Assembly (NCBI GenBank): GCA_050084515.1
Contig: CM114274.1
Coordinates: forward strand, 38,378,001-38,442,000
Origin: Blasia pusilla
Lineage: Eukaryota; Marchantiophyta; Marchantiopsida; Blasiales
Direction of reading: 5' to 3'
DNA: 64,000 nt
The position numbers were made by a program, and so were the translations under genes. The notes beneath the pieces are model-generated. The model did not search any database. It saw only the letters and a list, made by a program, of their open reading frames with translations, and was not told where the DNA came from. Shown here one piece after another: positions 1 through 9,503 of this stretch (the first letter of the stretch is position 1; each line of letters starts with the position of its first letter).

Positions 1-10
1 TGCGTCTTAA

Positions 11-1526
11 GCAAGAAGGGCCTCCCCCAAGTTGGCCAAGAAAGGCCATCCATCTCAAGCTGAACTAAACTCGGACGACAGTGAGCCCGGTAGTCCCTCA
101 CCTCCAACAAAGGATGCTAAAGTTTCCACAAGAAGGCGGGTCTCCTTTAGAGATGATTCCACACCTCTAAAGGCCCCTACATACTCCCCACTAGGAAATG
201 AGGTAAGTTCACTTTCTCTTGCTGCTTGTATGTTGGTGCATGTCCCTTGCTGAAGCTTAGGCATCAGATTGGCTCATCTCATGCTGAATGCTCAGGATCC
301 TTAACCACATATGGGAAGAGTTCAGAATGCTTAAGCACGTATGGTAAGAGTTTGTGAGTGTATCAGTACTGGATAGTTTCAATGTAAGGCGGGCAGGCCT
401 TATGCCACAGATCTCAAAATTATCTAGCAATTTCACATAGTGTTTCACCAGAGAACTTAAAATCCGTTCCTAGATGCATGGCAGGTGTACTCGGACTCAG
501 CCATTGGACCCGATGCATCCGCGGCATTAGTGGACCAGCATAGTTCAATCGTTGAGGTAAAATCAACTTTGAGGCAATCATTTCAAGAAAAGCATACGCT
601 AGGCCTTCTACGTGCCCTCTCGTTTGTCATCCGCTGTAGGTTGTGAAAGATGCACCATCGACCCAGGCCAACAATGTACCTTCCGAGGCTTCAAACCCAG
701 CCATTGACAAGCAGGTGTGCAAGTGTACTTTGAGGCTTTTGAATTCTAAACTTAAACCCACTTTAATCTGATTTAGGATTCAATGGATCTTCTTGTTGTG
801 AAGAGTTAAGAGCACATAGGCTTTCCATCGTGCAAGTTTGGCTTTATCACATGTCTTCAAGTCTCCTTTTCAGGCCGAAGAGGTTCTTCAAACCTCAAGC
901 CATGTGAGAGAGGACTTGCCGGTGCAAGTAAACTCCTACCAGAGATGTACTTTAATCAACCCACCTATGTATTTTGTTCTATAATTTTACCATTTAGACA
1001 ACTTAAGACCTGGCAATATATAACAATTGGACACCTGGTTTAGGAGAATCACTCCTGGGTGGAGGCGACTTGTTCAACGGATGCCAACACTGCCATTCCA
1101 GCAGTGGCTCAACAGGTAACGGTGAAACATGAAGAATTTTGATATGGCACATTCTTGCTTAGCATGCACCTACTTCACATTTCTGCAAAACTCCTAGTTG
1201 TCGATTTTAATCAAGCATGGTTGTACTTGGAAATCTAGGCATCGAGAAGAAGGTTTGAAGGTTGCGCAATACTCAAAAGTCGCCCCAAAAAACGTCCACG
1301 CAAAAGAGCTTCACGGGTACTACTTTTAACCAGGCATAAGCCATGTCTTTTGTTCTGTTAGATACTTTCAGCTTTATAGAAGTTGAACTGTTTAGCAACT
1401 TGATGTGTGTGTAGAGAACTGAGAAAATAACAAGAATGAGCAATGACCTGGCTGCAGACTATGAAGATACCCAACTTTCAAGGTTGTAGACGTTGGTGCC
1501 TTTACGCGCACCAACATGTGCAGTGA
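11..1526 (+). CDS. 3' part of a seven-exon gene for a basic, Ser/Pro-rich protein (5' end outside window)
   Basis: Not recognised as a family. I read seven exons: about 11-202, 485-556, 640-714, 874-927, 1044-1115, 1239-1316 and 1458-1526, the last ending in TGA. Every junction is a good GT-AG pair (for example GAG|GTAAGT at 202 and TTTTCAG|G at 873), every intron is phase 0, and each complete exon is a multiple of three. The frame stays open through all of them. The product is hydrophilic and probably disordered: an acidic/Ser-Pro stretch (SEPGSPSPPTK) followed by RRRVSF in exon 1, Ala/Ser-rich middle exons, and a strongly basic segment in exon 6 (RPKKRPRKR) that looks like a nuclear localisation or DNA-contact patch. 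A nuclear role is inference. The first 10 bases contain an in-frame stop upstream of an AG, so exon 1 probably begins near base 11. Most exons have no ATG and are short, so simple ORF calling misses the gene. Confidence 0.55.
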
Positions 1527-1716
1527 TGTAGACATATGCCGCACACGAGCCGAGGCAATAGACTTTTTATGTAGTATGCACTCCAATTTTGTCTCTTACT
1601 AGCGTGTTACATTATAGATCAGGTTTTGCTTGCCCCCGGTAACTAGGCTGAAATGATGTGATCGTTCAATATTTCAGCAAAACAGAGGATGTGTGGCATG
1701 TCATTTTGTTATGGGA

Positions 1717-1756
1717 CAAGACAACATGTCCCGAGCCAAAGGGACATGTTGTCTTG
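1717..1756. repeat. Perfect 16-bp inverted repeat (hairpin, 8-nt loop)
   Basis: The arms at 1717-1732 and 1741-1756 are exact reverse complements around an 8-base loop. It lies alone in the intergenic stretch after the first gene. It could be a transposon-end hairpin or a chance survivor; no coding region overlaps it convincingly. Confidence 0.7.
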
Positions 1757-2164
1757 GAGAAGAAGATTGTGTCCCCGGCGTGAATGAATTTTCATGAGTG
1801 ATGGAGCAATATATTCTACACCTGCTTGTATGACATAGATTGTCTATGTGTTGGCACAATGTTTGGGGTACATATATTTTATGTGTTGTTACAATTTTTG
1901 GCCTATATATGCTTGGCCTGGTCCGGTCACTTGGATTCAGTTCAGCAACCCTCTTGTGTTTTGGTTCTGTTTTGGAATGGGACAATAATTTACATGCAAA
2001 CTCCAAAGTTAAGAGAGTAGATATCAAGAGCCGACTTTAGGCTAATTTTGAATAGAGTGGCCTTAGTCACAAGGTGAAGGTAAGAGTACACAAGTGTTCA
2101 AGTACTTTCTCATGTGCTTAGAGGCATGGTTCAGTGGCTTGAAGAGTTGAAGACCAAGGAGGCC

Positions 2165-2625
2165 GGGTGAAAACCCCCGACAATTCAGCAGCCCCGCTTA
2201 GGCTACCTCTGAAGCGGTGTCCGAGAAAACTCTAGCATAAGAGCGAACTCATGGATTTTGGCGGACTCTTGAAACGCGGAGTTCAAGTTGGAAGCCGGGG
2301 TGAAATGGTATATGTGGAAAAATCAATTCGGAAACTATGCTTAGGCTACCTCTGAAGCGATGTCCAAGACAACTCCAGCATAAGAGCGAACTCACGGATT
2401 TTGGCGGACTCTTGAAACGCGGAGTTTAAGTTGGAAGCTGGGGTGAAATGGTATATGTGGAAAAATCAATTCGGCAACCCTGCTTAGGCTACCTCTGAAG
2501 CGGTGTCCAAGACAACTCCAGCATAAGAGCGAAGTCCTAGATTTCGGCTGAATCCTTAAACACGGAGTTCAAGTTGGAAGCCGGGGTGACATAGTTCATG
2601 CTCTGAGTCAATTGAACATGTATGC
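2165..2625. repeat. Tandem minisatellite, 143-bp unit, three copies plus a partial
   Basis: Units start at 2196, 2339 and 2482, each opening with GCTTAGGCTACCTCTGAAGC. Copies one and two are nearly identical; the third diverges after about 75 bases and again in its last 40. A degenerate piece of the unit's tail precedes copy one near 2165-2195. No open frame runs through all copies, so this looks like non-coding tandem DNA. The rest of 1527-3140 shows no gene I can support. Confidence 0.8.
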
Positions 2626-3142
2626 ATGGCGGGACCCTAAACAAAGTCCTGAAACCAGGAGTTTTACATGTGTGCTTTGGAGTGTAAGCGCTGCAGATTT
2701 TTGTGACTGTTGGTTCGTGGATGGCTTCTCTTAAAGTGACTTAACTAGCAACTTTTTCCCTTTCAGGCCTCTACTGTTATTTTCTTATAGTGAGTTAGGA
2801 ACTCCCAATGTTTAGTAGGTGAAGTAGACACCGGTAATCAAGAGCCGACTGTTTAGGAACAAAACATTATCTTTCTTTGAGAAGTGGTGTTGAAAATGGA
2901 GAATATACATTTCAGCACAGAAAAACCTCTATCATGAAGTACCACATCAGGGATTCAGCCATAATTTACTTGGTGGCATATCAATACTGATTGATAGACA
3001 TTTCACCTAGTACCCTGTCAATAGCAGCTAGATCTGCCTCCGTCTGCATGTCCTTGTATCTGACCTTTTCTTTTCGTTGGAATGGGGGCTGTGTTCAAAC
3101 CGTGATTACTTCAAGGATGTTGTTCTCCCTTCACCTATCCTT

Positions 3143-4848
3143 TCAGTGTAAGGCTTCAATCCAATCAACTTTTCGTTTGGATGAACTTTCAACTGGACCA
3201 CTTGGTACAAAGCTTGCTAGGCAGGTTTGGACTATAGTTGGTGTAGATGGGACACCCCTTGCCTTTAAACTGAGAATAGACTCATATACTGCTTTCATCT
3301 GTTGTAATGTATGGTCAATCAAAAGTCGGTGCTCGCCAGAAGCCTCAATGACTTTCATGAGCTTCTGGAAAACAATTTCAATGTCAATGGTTGTTGGCCT
3401 TGATGGCTCCTAGGCCTCTTTGCAGGTTCTCTCATCGTAAGGGAATAGGTAATCTTCATGATGTGAGGTCATGTATTCAGATCCTAATATATCATCCGTA
3501 TCACCTTCCAATCATTTTGCAAGGCCTTGAAATCCTCCGGATGTACTTCCAAATTTGACTCCAAGATATAAATTTACCTGCGCCTCAATGTATCCTAATA
3601 GCAGTAGACACTTCACCTAACACCAATCTCCACACTGAATTAGAAAAAACATGCATGTCTACAAAATAACAAAGGTTTATAACAATATTTCTATTAGTAC
3701 CATCACATCAAATTTTATTTTCACTTACTTGGTGCTTACATGTGGTGCCTTCTTGCGCATGTGAGCATGTGCATGCCGCATTCTTTGAGTCATAGCTGAA
3801 TATGGAGTGATAAAATCCTGGTTTGGACTTGCTCAAGACCTGGGCATATTGAACACCATTTCGGTCTTCAATCGCCACATGTGAATCTGGAATTTCTTTG
3901 TCCTTCTTTATGGTCATTGTCATCAATCAATGGATTGCCTTGTTCCTCATCCTCCCTTCAGATTTTAATAGCACCATGTACCAAAACAAATCCTCAATTT
4001 CATTGGTCAGCATTTCAACAAGGCAGATAATCTTCTTTGTTTCCCTGGTAGGCATGCTTGATGTTAGATGTGTCTTGAGGGTCGCATGCCACCTCTCAAT
4101 TGCAGCAATCAATATCTTGGCGAGATCTGGCTTCACTTCTAAAGGCCTTCGCCCATTGCAACAACTTTGGGTGCCAACATGCAGAGTAGTATTTCACAAA
4201 ATGCGGCTCAGAATCAGTATACTTGTGGATGAAGCTCATTGAGACTTCCTGAGGATCTACAGAGGTAACACGCCTAGTTAGCTCACAGCTTCCAATTTGT
4301 ATATTGGAAATACATGTCAAGCAGGCTAAACTCCAAAATTGTAGAATATGACACTTACTCAGATATCGAGTGTACATAATTTGACCGAGGTCTCGATTCA
4401 TATCTGCCTTGGTAATGGGACATCTGACTCGTTGATGGAGCTGCCTCAGCCAAACTTTATGCACGTGCCAGATACACAGGTGGATAGGAACTCCTAGAAA
4501 CACTTCCCTGATGGCTGACTGCTCTTCCTTTGAATCGTCGACAATGAAGCAAGAAGGGTTCCACGGTGTGGGCGTATCTTGTCCACTAACGCAGATCATA
4601 GCTTCCGCACAAGTCTTAATGCTCTTGAGAACTTCCACAAGGTCTACATGCATTTGGCGTTGTAGAATTGCCCACACCATAGGTAACCCATTTTGGAATG
4701 AATCAGAACCCAGTAGGGTGAACAAGTGATACTGTAGGGAGTCAAAAAGATGCCATACTGCAAAGTGGATTAGTATTGCTACATGATTAAATTGGGAATA
4801 GAGGACCAAAGAAAGATAATTAAGGCCAGCATACACCATCCTAAACAC
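3143..4848 (-). pseudogene. Decayed MULE-type transposase with SWIM zinc finger
   Basis: The minus strand from about 4848 to 3729 reads like the catalytic and C-terminal part of a plant Mutator-like transposase. A stretch near 4500-4560 has FIVDDSKEEQSAIREVF followed by LCIWHVHKVW, the usual DD/E-region pattern with its Cys-x-x-x-His signature. Next come AAIERWHATLK and, at 3732-3773, a SWIM finger of the form C-T-C...C-K-H. The finger exon ends at a perfect donor (CAA|GTAAGTG), and a further in-family fragment may lie at 3143-3358. The copy is broken. The frame shifts by one base near 4105-4120 (the upstream frame ends QDIDCCN-stop, the family pattern resumes in the next frame), and a TGA at 3927-3929 interrupts the region before the finger. 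Terminal inverted repeats were not identified. A domesticated MULE-derived gene is the alternative, but two lesions argue against it. Confidence 0.7.
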
Positions 4849-5516
4849 AGAGAGAGTTGCGGTACTTAAAATGCGGAGTTAGTGTGATGGAAAGTAGTTC
4901 AGTTCAAGAACTCTCCATTGCAAGCGTTCTGCATCTGTAGTAGATTCTATACAATAGAGAAGGTTCCCCACTAAATTTGTAGAACATTTGGAACTCGACC
5001 ACGTATGATTGAAAGTAAACCTTCTTACAACCATGGTAGTACAAGAAATTCAAAGCAATGGAGAGTCACCTCATATGTGTTGGTTCCATAGTAATGGCGC
5101 CTCCGTCTCCAAATCTGACCAGACTTTGGACCATCCATGGGGTGGAGAATACAAGGATAAATGGGTGTTTATTGATAAGGTCAAATGGTTTGTAAAGTAT
5201 GACATGTTCAGGATGCCTGTGAACCCACATGTGTATGGCGGTCACATCATTTGTCGCATTTTTTATGTTTAGGATGGAGATTTAGGTGACCGATTGCTGA
5301 AATTGGATGTGCCCGGAAAGCTGAGATTGGAAGGGAAGGTGGAGCGAGTAAGGGTTACCAGATTCCAGGGCGATGGTCGTTATTCGTTTCGTGTGCGTAG
5401 GGAGTTGAGGCTGATAGGAGCGCTGCGATTCGGTAAGAGCACCGGGTCCCTTCTGCCGATGCGTCCATCTTGAGCCGGAGCTCCTTGCATCTGCCGCCGC
5501 GAGAATCGATCTCTCG
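4849..5516. other. Intergenic, no supported gene
   Basis: A plus-strand open frame of 87 codons at 5009-5272 has no family features and no splice support. This stretch separates the MULE remnant from the 3' end of the next gene. Confidence 0.4.
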
Positions 5517-6200
5517 TCATCGTTTTTTCAAAATCCAAGTGTCCAATCCTCTCCTCTCGTACTCGAAACTCACATCCACGGAGGTATACACAGACCATCC
5601 CGCTTGCTCCAGAGCTCCAAGCAACTGCATCAGGAGCGCACCGGCGCTCAAGCTCCTACTCCCCGTCGTTCGGAACGGCTCACCCCACAGCCTAAACTCC
5701 GGAACTTCGCAATACAGACCGTCCATCATCAGTCCCCGGCTCCAGCCCTCCTTCAGCACGGATCGAACGAGATCCGTGAGCTCCGGAGGCCCATCGATAA
5801 TCCTAATCGTATCCCTCCTGTTGAACGAGATGCCGCAGGTGGAAGCGCGGACCTCAGGAGCCATCTTCCGGAAGTACCAGCAATCCTTGGACTGTGTATA
5901 CTCGCTTACATTGCTGACGAGGGTGATGCCCCAACCATTCCGGAGCATGAACTGGAAGAGATTGCATACCAAGCGCCTGGAGTGCACAGCCTCGTGGCGT
6001 TCTCCGATCCACGGACTGCCAGAGAGCTTGAACTCGTAGGTGCATTCTCGAATCCCTTCCGATAGAATCCCCTTCGGCCACGACTCCTCCACGACGGCGC
6101 GGAACGAGGGAAGCAGAGCCGGCGGGAAGCCGATTACGTTCAGTCTGTCTGTGGAGTGAGGAGCAATGCAGCAGAACTCGGACTGGAATTGCGCGTCCAT
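5517..6200 (-). CDS. Intronless protein with a tandemly duplicated ~105-residue domain (copy A)
   Basis: Family and function not recognised. The single open frame encodes 227 residues from the ATG at 6200. I chose that start because the frame then aligns without a gap to the paralogue at 54.5 kb; the in-frame ATG at 6356 would add 52 residues with no counterpart. The protein is two copies of one domain, roughly residues 10-113 and 122-227. Each copy opens with C-x-I and a T/S-D or R-D-x-[LI]-x-[VI]-I motif, continues with a hydrophobic helix ending in E-[SG]-W-x-[KR]-G, then E-F-[KR]-L-x-G-x-P-[WF], then a Leu-rich helix with GW-x-[IV]. It closes with a [DN]-V-S segment and D-x-W-[YI]-[FL]-[RK]-K. 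There is no signal peptide, membrane helix or catalytic motif. A soluble intracellular protein is likely. It is separated from the dynein's 3' end by about 3.3 kb. Confidence 0.8.
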   Translation of the reverse strand: MDAQFQSEFCCIAPHSTDRLNVIGFPPALLPSFRAVVEESWPKGILSEGIRECTYEFKLSGSPWIGERHEAVHSRRLVCNLFQFMLRNGWGITLVSNVSEYTQSKDCWYFRKMAPEVRASTCGISFNRRDTIRIIDGPPELTDLVRSVLKEGWSRGLMMDGLYCEVPEFRLWGEPFRTTGSRSLSAGALLMQLLGALEQAGWSVYTSVDVSFEYERRGLDTWILKKR

Positions 6201-6725
6201 CGTTGCCGTCTTAGGGTTAGAGCTCGTGTTTTTGGATTGCTGGGCTCTTCTCAATTGTGCGAACTGACGACCGGATCTATTCGTCTCGTACGAAGACAAC
6301 TCGAAAGCGAAGCGAAATGAGCAGAAGACAGAGTCGGGAAGGGAAAACTTTCGCAACTAGCGCAGCGGAGTAGCCCTGCGGAAACAGCGAAGCGCGCGAC
6401 ACGAAATCTCCTCACATCTGTGTGGCGAATTGCAGGGCGTCGTCCTCCGCGGGAAGAAAGTCCGATCTCCCTTTCGAGATCGCGCTGCTTGGAATTCGCG
6501 TCACGTTCACTTCCGGGCTGCAAGGAGGAGGGAGATCGAGGAGACTTTCCGATGCGAGCGCTGCGTGACCACAGATAGCGTCGCCTCGCTCCGCCAGAGC
6601 GGATCACGGAGCGAAACAAGTCACGCTCGAGAAGATTTCGATCTCACGTCACAAGGCCAGCGCCAAGAGCTCCTTTTCATATGTCAACAGTTTCAAAGTT
6701 CGTTTGTCGCTTGTGGAATATCGGC

Positions 6726-6745
6726 CCTTTACGTCGACGTAAAGG
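6726..6745. promoter_or_regulatory. 20-bp perfect palindrome with two ACGT cores
   Basis: CCTTTACGTCGACGTAAAGG is self-complementary and extends outward with one bulged base to about 6721-6748. ACGT cores are the usual contact of plant bZIP factors. It sits about 525 bp upstream of the ATG at 6200, so a regulatory role for that gene is possible but only inferred. Confidence 0.35.
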
Positions 6746-6814
6746 CCGATCTTCCGAGTCCTTCCCATCGAATTAAACTAAACTTCGCCACAAAAGTCAA
6801 CTCGTAAATACGTG

Positions 6815-6920
6815 AAAAAGGTCGTAGGGCCGGACGTTAAAATCCGTCACCTTTTGTATAGGGCGTTAAAAAGGTCGTAGGGCTGGACGTTAAAATCCGG
6901 AACCTTTTGTATGGTCGGAT
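6815..6920. repeat. Two tandem copies of a 53-bp sequence
   Basis: AAAAAGGTCGTAGGG begins at 6815 and again at 6868. Both copies continue through GGACGTTAAAATCCG and CCTTTTGTAT with few differences. This is a short direct duplication in the region upstream of copy A. Confidence 0.7.
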
Positions 6921-7204
6921 TCTGTATGACCGTAAGAGTTGACGCGAATCTTATCATTACTACTTTGCAGTCAAAAAACCACGCATGGCAGTAAAAGGAT
7001 TAATCATGGTATTCATAAAAAATTATTTTTATTCTCATATTATTATTAATTTTTGAATTTTTGTCAGTGTTATCGTGCGAAGAGAAATATTTCTTAATCG
7101 TAAAATTATAAATATTTTATCGGCCAATAAAAAATGTTAACCGATTAAGAATAAAAATAAATATACGTGAAAATAAAAAAAACAGTATGCAATAATATAA
7201 ATTC

Positions 7205-7233
7205 TAGTTTACCAACCAGTAGTTGGTAAACTA
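7205..7233. repeat. Perfect 12-bp inverted repeat (5-nt loop)
   Basis: TAGTTTACCAAC at 7205-7216 is repeated inverted at 7222-7233. It lies at the edge of the AT-rich block at 7.0-7.2 kb. No transcript context is visible. Confidence 0.6.
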
Positions 7234-8454
7234 AGATATCCCTACGAGGTACCCTACTACGTGAGAGAATATCTCAGCATAAACTAAGGTATCCTCAAGA
7301 ATATTCGGTTGTATAAGGATACGTCCAAAAGTATAAGAAGGCAGCTCAAAGCCGGAAATGAATGCCGTTCCCGTCCACGGAAATACCCGTCCCTGTCGTG
7401 TCCAGAGACCGCCGCTCGACTCTACGGCCGAGCTTTGAGCGGCGCGGGAAGTTCACAAGCTCCTGGGGAACTTACTTACAAGCTCCCCCCGCCCGCCGTC
7501 ACAAGTTCCCTTGCATGGAGAGCTTGCAAGTTCCCCTTCCAAGCTCTGCTGAACGGGAGGTGGGAGACCCGAGCCGTCTCCAAGGTTGAAGCCAGATGCA
7601 CTCACTCACTTCCGGTCCGATACGATTCCCAGCATCCAGAATCATTTCTGCGCCTCCCTTCAGATTTGCGGCATCGAATGTTTAGATGGAAACGTAGAGA
7701 GTCATGGAATGCTAGTTCTTGTCCATTAATGGAAATTCCAATTACCTTTCATAGCCCCTTTGCACCTTTGCAGGTACCTACTAGTCCACGTGAATGCGAT
7801 GGCGGCCAGGTCGGCAGAAGAGAGGGAAGGAGTTCGAGGGATGCGAGCCATCGATGATTATTGAGAGAAAATTCCATCAACAATTCACTAGAAAAGGAAA
7901 TCTCTCTCGTGTCCAACTGCTTCTTGTGTGGGAGAGGAAGCGAACAAGTCCAAATTGGAGATTCGAAGGGGATGTGGGATTGCGCAACAGTCTGAATTTC
8001 TGATACTATTTTCTACTAACTTTTGGCGTTCTCATTTCGTTTCGTCTTGTTCTGGAGAATGGAAGACTCCGATGCCGTGGTGGCTGCGCGCTTGCTTCAC
8101 CGCGACAGCATGACTCAACCATCTGTTCGCAGCCTCCTTTCTTCAGGTTGGAAATGTTGCTCGAAATCTGAACCTCTGGAAAATCAACTGTTGCTTCTGG
8201 TTGTGGCGGCTGCCGAGTCTCAACTATATATATATAGATAGAGAGAGAGAGAGCGATGGTGTTGTGCCAACTTGTGTGTGCGCTCCTAGTTGACCCGAAA
8301 ACATAGTCCATCGTTGGCATTCAGCTTTTGTCAGGTTCCGAGTTTCGCAATCTGAATCTCTGGCGAATCCTCTGCTGCTGCTGGACACTTGCATGAAGCT
8401 TGCAGTACTTTTGGCAGCAGCAGAGTCTGGACAATGTTGATGTCGTTCTGCCTG

Positions 8455-9240
8455 TCGTAGCCCTGCGACCATAGACCCCTGCTTAGACGCCGCTAGAGAC
8501 TTGGACAGGATGAGATGGAATGGGTGCAGAGGGAGGAAGAACTGAGGAAAGTAGAACCTTCGGCAGGATGAGATGGAATGGGACAGAGGGAGGAAGAACT
8601 GAGGAAAGTATAAGTGTTTCAGAGAGCGAGTCCTCATTAAGTAGAGCCTGTCGTAACCTTGCGACCATAGACCCCTGTTTGGACGGTGCTCGAGACTGGG
8701 ATAGAAGTCGAGAGAGGAAGAAGTGAAGAAGGTACCATACTAGAGGAGTGTCGTAACCTTGCGACCATAGACCCCTGGTTGGACGGTGCTTGAGACTGGG
8801 ATAGAAGTCGAGAGAGGAAGAAGTGAAGAAGGTACCATACTAGAGGAGTGAGACACTCTAATATACTGTAAGTGCTGACCAAACAACGTGTTGGTGCGGA
8901 GCTTCCAAGTGTCAACCGAGAAGCTCTTCACCGCACCATCTACTTTACCTGATTGGGATGCCCAATGAGAGACTGTACTCATTAAGTAGTGCCTGTCGTA
9001 GCCTTGCAACCATAAGAGAGAGTGAGAGAGAAAGAATCTCATGCAGTAATAGTGCTTACGGTACAGACCTGTGGTGGTAGGAACCAAGAAGCTCTTCACT
9101 CTAAACCTCACCTGATTGGGCTCCCCAATACAAATCAGAGCAGCAGCTCTGAGCAGAAAATCCAGACCTGTACGTGATGAAGTGAAAGAGAGATACAAGG
9201 CTGGGCACATCTTTATGGCCGGGGTCTGCGATTAAAATGT
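8455..9240. repeat. Cluster of a dispersed non-autonomous repeat family
   Basis: The cluster contains several copies of a core reading TCGTAACCTTGCGACCATAG, followed by GACCCC and GGTTGGACGGTGCT. Two complete 100-bp units sit head to tail at 8651-8750 and 8751-8850, and a related 56-bp duplication lies at about 8507-8620. Further parts include ATTAAGTAGTGCCTGTCGTAG near 8980 and a segment with CTGATTGGG...CCCAAT. Related sequence recurs in dynein introns at 42.0-42.4 kb and, inverted, at about 34.83-34.92 kb. Apparent ORFs on both strands here follow the repeat units and are not genes. Confidence 0.65.
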
Positions 9241-9503
9241 AATGACCTACGAGGAATGAACAGTTCGGTAATAGTCTTGCTTACACTTCATTAACATCCA
9301 ATTAAGTGAAACCTCACCATGTCGAATCTTTTACTGGTAATCACTCACACAAGGAAATGTTTCTACATTTCACCAGCGCTGAGTAGCGGGTGCGTTGGGG
9401 TATGCATGTGGTGGTGAAGTGGTGAGGAGTTGACAGGGACTTCGATACCTGCTATCAGATGGCGGTGAGATGCCATCGAAAATAGATGTACAAGATTTGG
9501 AAT

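Larger units (their letters stand above)
6201..8450. other. Intergenic region between copy A and the dispersed repeats
   Basis: About 6201-6800 is GC-rich and presumably holds the promoter of the minus-strand gene that begins at 6200. About 7010-7200 is strongly AT-rich. A plus-strand open frame at 7309-7857 (182 codons) has no domain and poor composition, and I do not count it as a gene. A (CT)/(GA) microsatellite lies near 8238-8253. Confidence 0.45.

Noticed and set aside
7309-7857. 182-codon plus-strand ORF
   Set aside because: Compositional, with no domain, no splice support and repeated GAGCTTGCAAGTTCC-like phrases; it lies in an intergenic patch.
8006-9210. Several 60-156-codon ORFs
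   Set aside because: They track tandem copies of a DNA repeat (same peptide twice at repeat spacing) and have no independent support.
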